A DNA stretch of 64,000 bases from the NCBI RefSeq assembly GCF_009362785.1, contig NZ_WHNQ01000028.1, positions 30,164 through 94,163 of the forward strand. The letters are read 5' to 3'. A program made the position numbers and the translations under genes. The notes beneath the pieces were generated by a model. It did not search any database and was not told the DNA's origin. It saw nothing but the letters and a program-made list of their open reading frames with translations. Shown here one piece after another: positions 1 through 9,146 of the stretch. The DNA is from Paraburkholderia atlantica. GTDB lineage: Bacteria; Pseudomonadota; Gammaproteobacteria; Burkholderiales; Burkholderiaceae. Each line of letters opens with the position of its first letter. Within the stretch, counting starts at the first letter, position 1.

Positions 1-1209
1 CAGCCGGTCGGTGCGCCAGTGGTCGGGCACCCGCAGCCATGCCGATAGTGCCTGCGGATGCGCACCCAGGACATATTTACCGAGCGTCTGTTGCAATTGC
101 GCCTGACGCCGCCCGAGCCGCTCGCGCTGAATTTCGACGAGCCGCGCCGCGGTGCCGTCTACGATCCAACGCGTGGCGACCTCGGCCATCGGCGGCGTCG
201 CCATCCAGCTGCTCACGCGCAGCACGCTCTCGGCGCGCAGCGCGAGCCGGCGCGGCGTCGTCATATAGCCGATGCGCAAACCGGCCATCACCGACTTCGT
301 AAAGCTCGTGCAGTAGAACGACAGATCGGGAATCAGGCTCGAAATCGGCGTGGAATGTTTGGCGGGCAAGGGCCCGTACACGTCGTCCTCGATCACGTAC
401 ACGCCATAGCGCTCGGCGATTTTCGCAATTGCGCGACGCCGCGAATCGGGCATCAACGCGACGGTCGGATTGTTCAGCGTCGGCGTGCAGACGAGCGCAG
501 AGATGCGCTCGCTGTCGCACATCTCCTCGAAGTGTTCGGGGTGAATGCCGTACTCGTCGATTTCGAGGCCCTTCAGCGTGAAGCCGAGCACGTTGGCCGA
601 ACCTATCACGCCGTGATCCGTCAGGCTCTCGCACAGCACGGTATCGCCCGGTCCCACCAGCGAAGCGAGCGCGAGAAAGATGCCGTGCGCGGCGCCGTTG
701 GTGACGAGCAGCGTATCGGCCGACGCCGGCATGCCGAGCGACGCGAGCCACGCAATGCCCGCCTGGCGATGATGCTCGAAGCCGGCGATCGGCCGGAACG
801 CGCGAATCCACGGCTGATCGTCGAGCGTCGACAGCGTCGCGCAGATCTTGCGCCACATCGCATCGTGTTCCGACGTGTGAATGATGCGCGCGATCGAAAA
901 ATCGACCACCGAGCGCTCGGCCGTATCGAGCATGTAGCTCGACATCGTTTCGGTGACGCGCGCCGCGACGAAGCTGCCGCGCCCCACCTCGCAGCGGATC
1001 AGTCCTTGCCGCTCCAATTCCTTGTACGCGTTGGTCACGGTCTGCACGCTGATCGCGAGTTCGGCCGCGACGTCGCGCTGCGGCGGCAGGCGCGCGCCCG
1101 GCGGCAGCGACGTGCTCTCGATGTCGCCGGCAATCGCCTTGACCAGCCGCTTGTATTTCGATTCCACGCCGTGCACCGCGCGCACGGCCTCGCGCCACTC
1201 GTCGATCAC
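1..1209 (-). CDS. MocR-type GntR/aminotransferase fusion regulator (partial, C-terminus cut)
   Basis: The N-terminal ~75 residues form a GntR winged helix (ARLPPQRDVAAELAISVQTV). A class I aminotransferase-like domain follows, with the PLP-lysine region TSFTKSVMAGLRIGYM. MocR proteins bind PLP and regulate vitamin B6 or amino-compound genes. The start is a GTG at 1209 preceded by GGAGGAG, so the first residues read VIDEWREAV. The frame is open to base 1, giving 403 codons; family members are about 470 residues, so roughly the last 70 lie outside the window. The target gene is not visible here. The gene to its right points the other way. Confidence 0.88.
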   Translation of the reverse strand, partial: MIDEWREAVRAVHGVESKYKRLVKAIAGDIESTSLPPGARLPPQRDVAAELAISVQTVTNAYKELERQGLIRCEVGRGSFVAARVTETMSSYMLDTAERSVVDFSIARIIHTSEHDAMWRKICATLSTLDDQPWIRAFRPIAGFEHHRQAGIAWLASLGMPASADTLLVTNGAAHGIFLALASLVGPGDTVLCESLTDHGVIGSANVLGFTLKGLEIDEYGIHPEHFEEMCDSERISALVCTPTLNNPTVALMPDSRRRAIAKIAERYGVYVIEDDVYGPLPAKHSTPISSLIPDLSFYCTSFTKSVMAGLRIGYMTTPRRLALRAESVLRVSSWMATPPMAEVATRWIVDGTAARLVEIQRERLGRRQAQLQQTLGKYVLGAHPQALSAWLRVPDHWRTDRL

Positions 1210-1538
1210 CGCTGCTCCTCCGTTTATGGTGACGCCGGCTCCGTTCGAAGTCGTGTCGTGTTGCCTGATCTTCCATAGTGAGGCAAAAACGGGGCGGAAA
1301 ATAATTGTCCTAGAGCAATTGGGGCGAAAAAACGGTAGTTCGTCTCAGCTTCCGCGGTCGGGGTATGTCGCGCGGTTTCCGCGAGGTGGCGTGCGGTGGC
1401 AGAGAATTGGCCGCCATCGCAAGGCGTCAGTCCTATCATTCAACCATTCATAATTCGCGAATCGCGATGCGCTTACAACAGTCACTGGTTGTACGTCCGC
1501 CGGTGTCTTCGTATTCAACTCGCGAACTGGAGGACAAG

Positions 1539-2948
1539 GTGACGCCTCGCATTATTTGGCGGGCAACTCAGACCCGCGTGATGGTCGTACTTGCAGCTCT
1601 GCTGGTGGTGCGTTTCTCCGATGCGGCGCACGCCCGCCCTCCGGAGCCCCCCGCTGTACCGGGCTCCGTCGCCGTTGGACAGTCGATCACATGTCAGCCC
1701 ACTTCCACGCCCCGGCCGCAGCCGATCTTGCCCAAGGGCTTTACGGAGCGGGTTATGTACAGCGGTTGTCTCAATCAGCCAACAGCAATTAGTTTCAACT
1801 CAAGCCAGACCCGGGTCTTCGTCGCCGAAAAAGGTGGCAGGATTTGGAATTGTGATTTGTCGACACCTACATGTACGCTCATTGCCGACCTCAGCAGTGA
1901 GGTCTGCAACGATGGCGACCGGGGACTTCTCGGACTAGCGGTCGATCCTCTGAACGACGGCAAAATTTACGTGCTTTACACGACGCCTCCGGCTACCGGC
2001 GCTTGCAGCGGTAACGTTCTGACTCATGGCCAGCTTTCGCTGTTGACAGCGTCGGGAGCGGGCACGGGCGAAACGAAAATCCTGCCGCCAGCAGGGTCCG
2101 GCAATCAGACATGGTGTTTCTTTTACGGGTCTCACAGTATTGGCGGACTCGTCTTCGGATCTGACAACAGAACGCTTTACGTTAGCGCTGGCGACGGCGC
2201 GAGCTTCGACCAGGTGGACTACGGACAGTTGGATACCGCGTGCGGTGATCGCACGAATTTGCCGCAGGGCGCATTTCGCAGTCAGGGCGTTTCACCCTAT
2301 AGCGACGGCGCTATTCTCCGGATAACGAACCCGGGTACGACAACTCAAAGCGTTGCCGTGGTTGCACAAGGGTTGCGCAATCCGTTCCGGTTCGCTCGCC
2401 TGCCAGGTACGGACGAGCTGTATATCGGCAATGTGGGATGGAATAGTTGGGAGGCTATCGATCATTTCACTGTCGCCGGCCAGGACTTCGGCTGGCCGTG
2501 CTACGAAGGGTGGAGCCCCAGTAATAACTTCGCTGCGGCGCCCGAGCCCGACTATCAAAACACGGGCTACTGCGGAAAGTTCGTGGGCGCCACGGCGCCG
2601 TTTTTTGCGTACGCTCACACGAGCTACGTTTCGGTCGATGACAGTCACGGAAAAACTTGCGGCGCGAAGCCGTCCGGCGGAGGACCTGACCAGAACGGCA
2701 GTGTCATCTCTGCGATCGGGTTTACCGACGATACGAGCACAACCTATCCTGCCCAATTCAAAAACGCACTGTACTTTGGCGATCTTCTGCGCCAATGCAT
2801 CTGGACCATGCAACCTCCGAACAATGTGCCTCAGACCTTTGCAAAAGGTCTGCCGGGGGGACCGGTGGATCTGAAGGCAGGCCAGGACGGCGATCTGTTC
2901 TACGCGGACCTCGTGACTAGTACGATCAGGCGAATTACACATAAGTAA
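1539..2948 (+). CDS. Exported glucose/sorbosone dehydrogenase-like beta-propeller protein
   Basis: The product is a 469-residue protein of the GSDH family (PQQ-type sugar dehydrogenase fold). An N-terminal hydrophobic stretch ending near DAAHARP is a probable signal peptide, so it should be periplasmic. Family motifs include GLLGLAVDP, LRNPFRFARLPGTDELYIG and GQDFGWPCYEG. The frame is open further upstream, but I chose the GTG at 1539 because GGAGG lies 5 bases before it and this start puts the signal peptide at the N-terminus. Cysteines are frequent, which suits an exported protein. Codon use has less G/C in third positions than flanking genes. PQQ use and substrate are not shown by the sequence. 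Confidence 0.8.
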   Translation: MTPRIIWRATQTRVMVVLAALLVVRFSDAAHARPPEPPAVPGSVAVGQSITCQPTSTPRPQPILPKGFTERVMYSGCLNQPTAISFNSSQTRVFVAEKGGRIWNCDLSTPTCTLIADLSSEVCNDGDRGLLGLAVDPLNDGKIYVLYTTPPATGACSGNVLTHGQLSLLTASGAGTGETKILPPAGSGNQTWCFFYGSHSIGGLVFGSDNRTLYVSAGDGASFDQVDYGQLDTACGDRTNLPQGAFRSQGVSPYSDGAILRITNPGTTTQSVAVVAQGLRNPFRFARLPGTDELYIGNVGWNSWEAIDHFTVAGQDFGWPCYEGWSPSNNFAAAPEPDYQNTGYCGKFVGATAPFFAYAHTSYVSVDDSHGKTCGAKPSGGGPDQNGSVISAIGFTDDTSTTYPAQFKNALYFGDLLRQCIWTMQPPNNVPQTFAKGLPGGPVDLKAGQDGDLFYADLVTSTIRRITHK

Positions 2949-2994
2949 AAAAATTCTGGTGGAACGCGCCATTACACCGTCCCCACTCCGCGCG

Positions 2995-3531
2995 CTACAG
3001 CAACCCCGCAAAGTGCACCAGCACGAACACGATCGCCCCGCCCGCGATCAGCACCAATGCATTGATACGCGTCCGCATCACGAGCACGGTCGCGATGGCC
3101 GCGGTGAGCCATGCAATCCACCCGCCTTCGAGTTCCTTGATCAGCACATAGACCGCCGCGAGAATCAGCCCGGCGGCCACGGGGCGCAGCCCAGCCTGCA
3201 ACGCATTCAGCCAGCGCGCGCCTTCGTGCCGATTCCAGACGTGCACGACGCCATACATCAGAAACGCGGTCGGCCCGAATAGCGCGACGGTCGCGACGAG
3301 CGCGCCGCCGACGCCGCCGACCTGATAGCCAATCAGCGTCGCGAGCAAGGAGCCGGGACCGGGCGCGAGCCGCGCGATCGCGAAGTCGCTGAGAAATTGC
3401 GCATGGGTCATCCAGTGATGCACGTCGACGACCTGGCGCTGAACTTCGGGGATGATCCCCTGCCCGCCACCGACGGTGACGATGGACAGCGGCGCGAAAA
3501 CCGAAAACAGGGCGATAAGAGTTCTGAGCAC
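2995..3531 (-). CDS. Chromate transporter family protein, short CHR half (second subunit)
   Basis: The product is 178 residues and very hydrophobic, with the CHR-domain motifs VTVGGGQGIIPEVQRQ and RLAPGPGSLLATLIGYQVGG. Short CHR proteins carry one domain and work as pairs to export chromate, instead of the fused ~400-residue ChrA. The partner lies immediately upstream (3577-4200) on the same strand, 45 bases away. The pair sits downstream of the RND efflux operon with only a 9-base gap to the outer membrane factor gene, so it may be co-transcribed. Substrate specificity is inferred from family only. Confidence 0.85.
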   Translation of the reverse strand: MLRTLIALFSVFAPLSIVTVGGGQGIIPEVQRQVVDVHHWMTHAQFLSDFAIARLAPGPGSLLATLIGYQVGGVGGALVATVALFGPTAFLMYGVVHVWNRHEGARWLNALQAGLRPVAAGLILAAVYVLIKELEGGWIAWLTAAIATVLVMRTRINALVLIAGGAIVFVLVHFAGLL

Positions 3532-3576
3532 GGCAGAAGCTGTTTGTGGAGTTGGACTTGCGGCGCTAAAAGCCGA

Positions 3577-4200
3577 TCAGGGCTGGCGCGCCTCGCGCAC
3601 GTATTCATAGCCAACGCTCAACGCGCCGGCGATGAGTACGGTCCACACCAGCGACACGCGAAACACCGCGGCGGCCGCGAACGTCGCGAGCAGCACCAGA
3701 TACGGAAACACGCGGCGCGGCAGGCGGCGCGCGGCGGTAATCGCCATCGACAGCGACAACCCGATCGCACCGGCCGCGGCGCCCGCGAGCGCGATATGCG
3801 TGAGCGGAAACGACGCGATCGCCGAGAAGAATGCGCCGAGCAGAATGATCACGACGGCCGCCGGAAAAATGATGCCGCAGAATCCCGCGACGGCGCCGCG
3901 CCAGCCGAGCAGCCGGTAGCCGATCCAGATCGCCAGATTCTTCACGTTGACGCCGGGCAGCGCCTGCGACAACGCGAGGCCGTTGAGAAATTCGTCTTCG
4001 CTCATCCAGTGCCGGTCGTGCACGAACTCGCGCATGAACCAGCCGCTCAGGCCACCGCCGAAACTCGTCAGACCGATGCGCGCGAAGATCAGAAAGAGGC
4101 CCAGCGAGGTCACTTCGCGAGGCGGCGGGTGGTGTGGCGCGTCGTCTTCGGGTGTCGATACCGGGTCGCCGACGTGGTGCCCGTGGATGCCTTTGGCCAA
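3577..4200 (-). CDS. Chromate transporter family protein, short CHR half (first subunit)
   Basis: The product is 207 residues and begins with a short hydrophilic, His-containing head (MAKGIHGHHVGD). A CHR transporter domain follows: IGLTSFGGGLSGWFMREF and LALSQALPGVNVKNLAIWIG are the conserved glycine-rich and PGV segments. About five to six membrane segments are likely. It pairs with the half-transporter just downstream. Its start lies 10 bases after the stop of the outer membrane factor gene, suggesting it belongs to the end of the efflux transcript. The role in chromate efflux is a family assignment. Confidence 0.85.
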   Translation of the reverse strand: MAKGIHGHHVGDPVSTPEDDAPHHPPPREVTSLGLFLIFARIGLTSFGGGLSGWFMREFVHDRHWMSEDEFLNGLALSQALPGVNVKNLAIWIGYRLLGWRGAVAGFCGIIFPAAVVIILLGAFFSAIASFPLTHIALAGAAAGAIGLSLSMAITAARRLPRRVFPYLVLLATFAAAAVFRVSLVWTVLIAGALSVGYEYVREARQP

Positions 4201-4209
4201 TGCTCGTCC

Positions 4210-5838
4210 TTAGTCGTTTTGATCGTGCCGCGCTTGCCGCGCGCCCGGCATGATAGCCGCAGACGTCGCCGGTGACGTAGCCGATGGAACAGACGCAGTC
4301 GAAGGCGAGGAAGCCGCAGAGGAAGCCGCAGAAGCAGCCGTCGCCGGATGCCGCGGATCATGCAGATCATCGGTCGACCACCCGCCGCCCAGATCGCCAA
4401 ACAGCGAGGCCGCATGCAGCAAGCGCGATTCCTGCACGTTCAGCGCGGTCTGCCGCGTGGTCAGCTGCGTCGCTTGCGAAGTCGCGACCGTCGTGTAATC
4501 GACGGTGCCCGCCTGATACTCGTTGAACGCGATCTCCACGCCTCGGTCCGCGTCGCGCACCGCCGTTTCGAGCACGACCGCCTGCTCGGCGAGAATGCGC
4601 AGGCCGGACAGATCGTCCTCGACGTTCTGGAACGCGCCCAGCACCGTGCCGCGATAGTTGGCGACGGCCGCGTCATAGGCCGCCTTTGCCGCGTCGACGT
4701 CGGCGCTGCGCAGGCCGCCGTCGAACAGCGTCTGGGTCGCGCTGCCGCCCAGCGACCACACGTAGTTCGCGACCTTCAGCAGACCGGACAGCGGCGACTG
4801 CGTGAAACCGGCTGCGGCCGACAGCGAGATGTCTGGGTAATACGCAGCCACCTCGACGCCGATCGCCGCATTCTGCGCGGCCATCTTGCGCTCGGCGGCG
4901 GCGATGTCGGGCCGGCGTTCGAGCAGCGTCGACGGCACGCCGACCGGCACCGACGGCAGCGCCGGCATCGCGGCGCTATGCGTGACCGACAGCTCCTCCG
5001 GGTTCTTGCCGACCAGCACCGCGATCGCATGCGCTTGCTGAGCGCGCGCGACGCCGAGCGCGATCAGATCGGACTTCGCGGTATTCAACTGGCTGCGCGC
5101 GGTGATCACGTCGCTCGGCGGAATCGTGCCCGCACGATCCTGCTCGGTGACGACGTCGAGAAAATGCTGATACGCGACGACCGTCTGCTGCAGCAGGTCG
5201 ATGTTCGCGTCGCTGGTGCGCAGCTCGATGATCGCAGTGGCGAGCGCGACCTGCTCGGAGAGCGTCGCGTTCGCGAGCGTCGCTTCGCTCGACTGCGCGC
5301 TCGCGGCGTTTTCCTCGACGGTGCGGCGTACCTGGCCCCACAGGTCCGGCGCCCAGCTCACGCTGCCTTCCAGCGAACCCGAATTGACGATGCGCGTCGA
5401 CGTACCATTGACGAAGCTTCCCGATGCACTGACCGAACCGCTGCCCGCTCGTTCGCGCGTCGCCGAACCGGTCGCGCCGATCGTCGGGAACAACGCCGAG
5501 TGCGCGGCGCGCACTTCGGCGAGTGCCTGCTGGTAGTTCGCGTAGTCCGCGCGCACGGTCTGGTTCGACACCGCGACGAGCGGTTCGAGTTCGTCGATCA
5601 GCGGATCGTTGAACGCAGTCCACCACGTGCCCTTCGGGCCGGTCGCGTTCGGCTCGGCCTGGGTCCAGCCGGGCAGCTCCGAGTAACTGGCTGGCACGCG
5701 AACCTGCGGCCGGTGATAGTCCGGGCCGACCATGCAGCCGGCGTTGAATAGCGCGAGCAGCGCGACGGCGAGCGTCGCGGCGCTGGACAAGCCTGCGCAC
5801 GGCCCCGTCATTCGTTCAGAAGAAATCTTCATCGTCAT
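4210..5838 (-). CDS. RND efflux outer membrane factor lipoprotein (NodT/OprM family)
   Basis: The product is a 542-residue outer membrane channel of a tripartite efflux pump. The N-terminus carries a lipoprotein signal with a lipobox ending at Cys35 (ALFNAGC), followed by MVGPDYHRPQV, the usual start of mature NodT-family proteins. Two OEP repeats follow; ERRPDIAAAERKMAAQNAAIG is typical. The start ATG at 5838 overlaps the stop of the permease gene as ATGA, so the two are translationally coupled. The longer upstream frame is inside the permease gene and was rejected. The last ~45 residues are an Ala/Ser/Thr-rich tail not expected in the family core. Confidence 0.9.
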   Translation of the reverse strand: MTMKISSERMTGPCAGLSSAATLAVALLALFNAGCMVGPDYHRPQVRVPASYSELPGWTQAEPNATGPKGTWWTAFNDPLIDELEPLVAVSNQTVRADYANYQQALAEVRAAHSALFPTIGATGSATRERAGSGSVSASGSFVNGTSTRIVNSGSLEGSVSWAPDLWGQVRRTVEENAASAQSSEATLANATLSEQVALATAIIELRTSDANIDLLQQTVVAYQHFLDVVTEQDRAGTIPPSDVITARSQLNTAKSDLIALGVARAQQAHAIAVLVGKNPEELSVTHSAAMPALPSVPVGVPSTLLERRPDIAAAERKMAAQNAAIGVEVAAYYPDISLSAAAGFTQSPLSGLLKVANYVWSLGGSATQTLFDGGLRSADVDAAKAAYDAAVANYRGTVLGAFQNVEDDLSGLRILAEQAVVLETAVRDADRGVEIAFNEYQAGTVDYTTVATSQATQLTTRQTALNVQESRLLHAASLFGDLGGGWSTDDLHDPRHPATAASAASSAASSPSTASVPSATSPATSAAIMPGARQARHDQND

Positions 5839-8800
5839 GCCTTCGTATCCGGTTGTCCCGGCGTCGCGTCGCGGTTCCAGCGCAGCCCCGCGGACCATCT
5901 GACGAGCCGTGCGCGCAGACGGTCGAGATACAGATAAATCACCGGCGTCGTATAGAGCGTGAACATCTGGCTCAGAATCAGCCCGCCCATCACCGTGATA
6001 CCGAGCGGCTGGCGCAGCGAGCCGCCCTGGCCGATGCCGATCGCAAGCGGCACCGCGCCGAGCACCGCCGCGAACGTCGTCATCATGATCGGCCGCAGAC
6101 GGATCAGCGCGGCCGCGTGGATCGCGTCGCGCGCGGGCATCTGTTCCTGGCGCTGCAACTGGATCGCGACGTCGACCATCATGATGCCGTTCTTCTTGAC
6201 GATGCCGATCAGCAGGATGATGCCGATCATCGCGATCACCGAGAACGGCGTGCCGAAGATCAGCAGCGCGAGCGTCGCGCCGATGCCCGCGGACGGCAGC
6301 GTCGACAGGATCGTCAGCGGGTGGATCGAGCTTTCGTACAGCACGCCGAGCACGATGTAGACGACGCCGAGCGCCGCGAGAATCAGCAGCGGCACCACGC
6401 CCATCGATTGCGAATAGGCCGCCGCCGCGCCCGCGAACGAACCGTGGATGCTCGCGGGCATGCCGATCTCGCGAATCGTCTCGTTGATCGCCGCGCCGGC
6501 CTGGCTCAGCGACCCGCCGGCCGGCAGGTTGAACGAGATCGTCGCGGCGACGAGCCCGCTCTGGTGGTTCACCTGCGTCGACGTATGGCTGTTCTTGTAC
6601 GACGTCAGCACCGAAAGCGGCACCATCGTTTCGGCGGCCGTACTATCGGCGCTGCCGGTCGAGCTGCCGCCCTTGCTGTTGGCGATGCTGTTGTTGGTCG
6701 CGTTCGACTGCGCGTCCGAGTTGCGCGAGTTCGTGTTCGACGACGCGCTGGTCGTGGCCGCGCTAGTCGCCGACACCGTGCCGTGCGGCATCTGCGTCGC
6801 GGCCGTGCCGGTCGGATTGCCCGCGGACGTGCTCAGGTAAATCTGGCTCAGCGTCTCTGGATACTGCCAGTACTCCGGCGCGACCTCCATCACGACGAAG
6901 TACTGGTTCAGCGGGTTGTAGATCGTCGACACGGTGCGCTGGCCGAACGCGTCGTACAGCACATTGTCGATCTGGTTCGGCGCGAAGCCAAAGCGCGCGG
7001 CGGTCGCGCGATTGATCGTCAGGTAGGTCTGCAGGCCGTTCTGCTGCAAGTCGGAGTTCACGTCGAGCAGCTGTCCGCGCTCCTTCGACAATGCGGCGAC
7101 GAGCTTCGGCGTCCACGCGAACAGTGCGGCGGAATCGTCGCTCGTCAGCGTGTACTGATACTCGGCCGCCGATTGCCGCCCGCCGATGCGCAAGTCCTGC
7201 TGCGCTTGCAGAAAGAGCCGCGCGCCCGACACTTCGTCGAGCTTCGGACGCAGGCGATTCACGACCTGGGTGGCCGTCGCGTGCCGCTGCGACAGCGGCT
7301 TCAACTCGATGAACACGTTCGCGGTATTGAGCGCGCGCCCGCCGGTAAAGCCCGCGACCGACTGCACCGCCGGGTCTCGCTGCACGATCGACTGCAACTG
7401 CACGAGCTTCTTCTGCATCGCCGTAAACGAAATGCTCTGGTCGGCGATGATCTGCCCGATCACGATGCCGGTGTCCTGCTCGGGAAAGAAGGTGGCGGGC
7501 ACCAGCTTCAGCATGAACACGTTGCCGATCAGCAGCGCGAACAGCAGCAGGATCACCAGCAGCGAATGATCGAGCACGGCCGTCAGCGAGCGCGCGTAGG
7601 CATCCTTGAAGCGATCGAACTGGCGCTCGACCCACTGCGCCCAGCGCGCTTTCGAATGACCTGCGTTGTCGCGGCTCAGCACGTACGCGCACATCGCGGG
7701 GGTGACCGTCAGCGAGATCACCAGCGAGATCAGGATCGCGATCGACAGCGTGATCGCGAACTCATGAAACATCAGTCCGACGATGCCCGGAAACAGGATG
7801 ATCGGCAGAAACACCGCGATCAGCGACAGGCTCATCGAAATCACCGTGAAGCCGACTTCGCCCGCGCCCTTCACCGCGGCCTCTTTCGGACTCAAGCCCA
7901 GCTCCATGTGCCGCACGACGTTTTCGAGCACGACGACCGCGTCGTCGACGACGAAGCCGGTGCCGATGGTCAGCGCCATCAGCGACAGGTTGTCGATGCT
8001 ATAGCCGAGCAGATACATCGGCCCGAAGGTACCGACGATCGACAGCGGCAACGCGACCGCCGGAACCAGCGTCGCGCGCGGCGACTGCAGGAAGATGAAC
8101 ACGACGCCGACCACCAGCAGCACCGCGATGAACAGCGTGCGCTCGGTATCGCTGACCGACGACGTGACCGACTGCGAGCGATCGATCGCGACGTCCACGT
8201 GCACGCTGCTCGGCAACGTCGCTTCGATCGCCGGCAGCACGTTGCGTATCTGCGCCACGGTGCTGACCACGTTGCTGCCCGGCATCGGATAGACGATCAC
8301 CAGAATCGCCGACTTGCCGTTGAAGAGCCCCGCATTACGGATGTTTTCGTTCGAGTCGCGCACCTGCGCGACATCGCGCAACTTGACCGGCGCGCCGTCT
8401 CGATACGCGACCACCAGATCGCGATACGGCGCCGCGTGCGTGATCTGATCGTTCGAGGTGACCACATAGCGCTGATCACCGACGTCGATATGCCCTTTCG
8501 CGCTGTCGGCATTGGCCGCGCTGATCGCCGCGCGCACGTCTTCCATGCCGATGCCGTAGCTATTGAGCTTGCCCGGCTGCAACTCGACGCGCACGCTCGG
8601 CAACGCGCCGCCGCCGAGCGTGATCTGGCCGACGCCCTGCACCTGCGACAGCTGCTGCTGGATCACCGAATCGGCGGAGTCGTAGAGCTGCGCCTTGGTC
8701 AGCGTGTCCGAGGTCAGCGACAGCACCATGATCGGCGCGTCGGCCGGGTTGTACTGGCGGTAGCTCGGATTGCTGCGCAGCGTGGTGGGCAGATCGGCGC

Positions 8801-9146
8801 GGGCGGCCTGGATCGCCGCCTCGACGTCGCGCGCGGCGCCGTTGATGTCGCGCTTCAGACCGAACTCGACGATGATCATCGACGAGCCGACGTAGCTGAT
8901 CGAGGTCAGCTCCTCGACATCGGCGATCGTCCCGAGCCGGCGCTCCAACGGCTCGGCCACCGTCGACGCCATGACGTTCGGGCTCGCGCCGGCCATATTG
9001 GCCTGCACGACGATCACCGGAAACGCGATGTTCGGCAGCGGCGCGACCGGCATACGGAAATAGGCGAGCGTGCCGGAGATCAGGATCGCGATCGCGAGCA
9101 GCGTCGTCGCGACCGGCCGCCGGATGAAGATCGCCGGGATGTTCAC
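5835..9146 (-). CDS. mdtC: RND multidrug efflux permease, MdtC/MuxC type
   Basis: The product is a 1103-residue inner-membrane proton/drug antiporter of the HAE-1 family. It opens with MNIPAIFIRRPVATTLLAIA, as MdtC proteins do, and shows the RND motif region IGTGFVVDDAVVVLENVVRH with the charged residues in TM4. The start overlaps the stop of mdtB by 4 bases. In E. coli and Pseudomonas, two different permeases (MdtB and MdtC, or MuxB and MuxC) form a hetero-trimer. Residues about 770-838 form a Ser/Thr/Asn/Gly-rich low-complexity insert in the second periplasmic loop, which makes the protein longer than the usual ~1025-1050 residues. Confidence 0.92.
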   Translation of the reverse strand: MNIPAIFIRRPVATTLLAIAILISGTLAYFRMPVAPLPNIAFPVIVVQANMAGASPNVMASTVAEPLERRLGTIADVEELTSISYVGSSMIIVEFGLKRDINGAARDVEAAIQAARADLPTTLRSNPSYRQYNPADAPIMVLSLTSDTLTKAQLYDSADSVIQQQLSQVQGVGQITLGGGALPSVRVELQPGKLNSYGIGMEDVRAAISAANADSAKGHIDVGDQRYVVTSNDQITHAAPYRDLVVAYRDGAPVKLRDVAQVRDSNENIRNAGLFNGKSAILVIVYPMPGSNVVSTVAQIRNVLPAIEATLPSSVHVDVAIDRSQSVTSSVSDTERTLFIAVLLVVGVVFIFLQSPRATLVPAVALPLSIVGTFGPMYLLGYSIDNLSLMALTIGTGFVVDDAVVVLENVVRHMELGLSPKEAAVKGAGEVGFTVISMSLSLIAVFLPIILFPGIVGLMFHEFAITLSIAILISLVISLTVTPAMCAYVLSRDNAGHSKARWAQWVERQFDRFKDAYARSLTAVLDHSLLVILLLFALLIGNVFMLKLVPATFFPEQDTGIVIGQIIADQSISFTAMQKKLVQLQSIVQRDPAVQSVAGFTGGRALNTANVFIELKPLSQRHATATQVVNRLRPKLDEVSGARLFLQAQQDLRIGGRQSAAEYQYTLTSDDSAALFAWTPKLVAALSKERGQLLDVNSDLQQNGLQTYLTINRATAARFGFAPNQIDNVLYDAFGQRTVSTIYNPLNQYFVVMEVAPEYWQYPETLSQIYLSTSAGNPTGTAATQMPHGTVSATSAATTSASSNTNSRNSDAQSNATNNSIANSKGGSSTGSADSTAAETMVPLSVLTSYKNSHTSTQVNHQSGLVAATISFNLPAGGSLSQAGAAINETIREIGMPASIHGSFAGAAAAYSQSMGVVPLLILAALGVVYIVLGVLYESSIHPLTILSTLPSAGIGATLALLIFGTPFSVIAMIGIILLIGIVKKNGIMMVDVAIQLQRQEQMPARDAIHAAALIRLRPIMMTTFAAVLGAVPLAIGIGQGGSLRQPLGITVMGGLILSQMFTLYTTPVIYLYLDRLRARLVRWSAGLRWNRDATPGQPDTKA

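Noticed and set aside
58..1278. Open frames on both strands over the left-edge regulator
   Set aside because: The true gene runs off the edge from a GTG at 1209 and shows GntR and aminotransferase motifs; the others are shadows.
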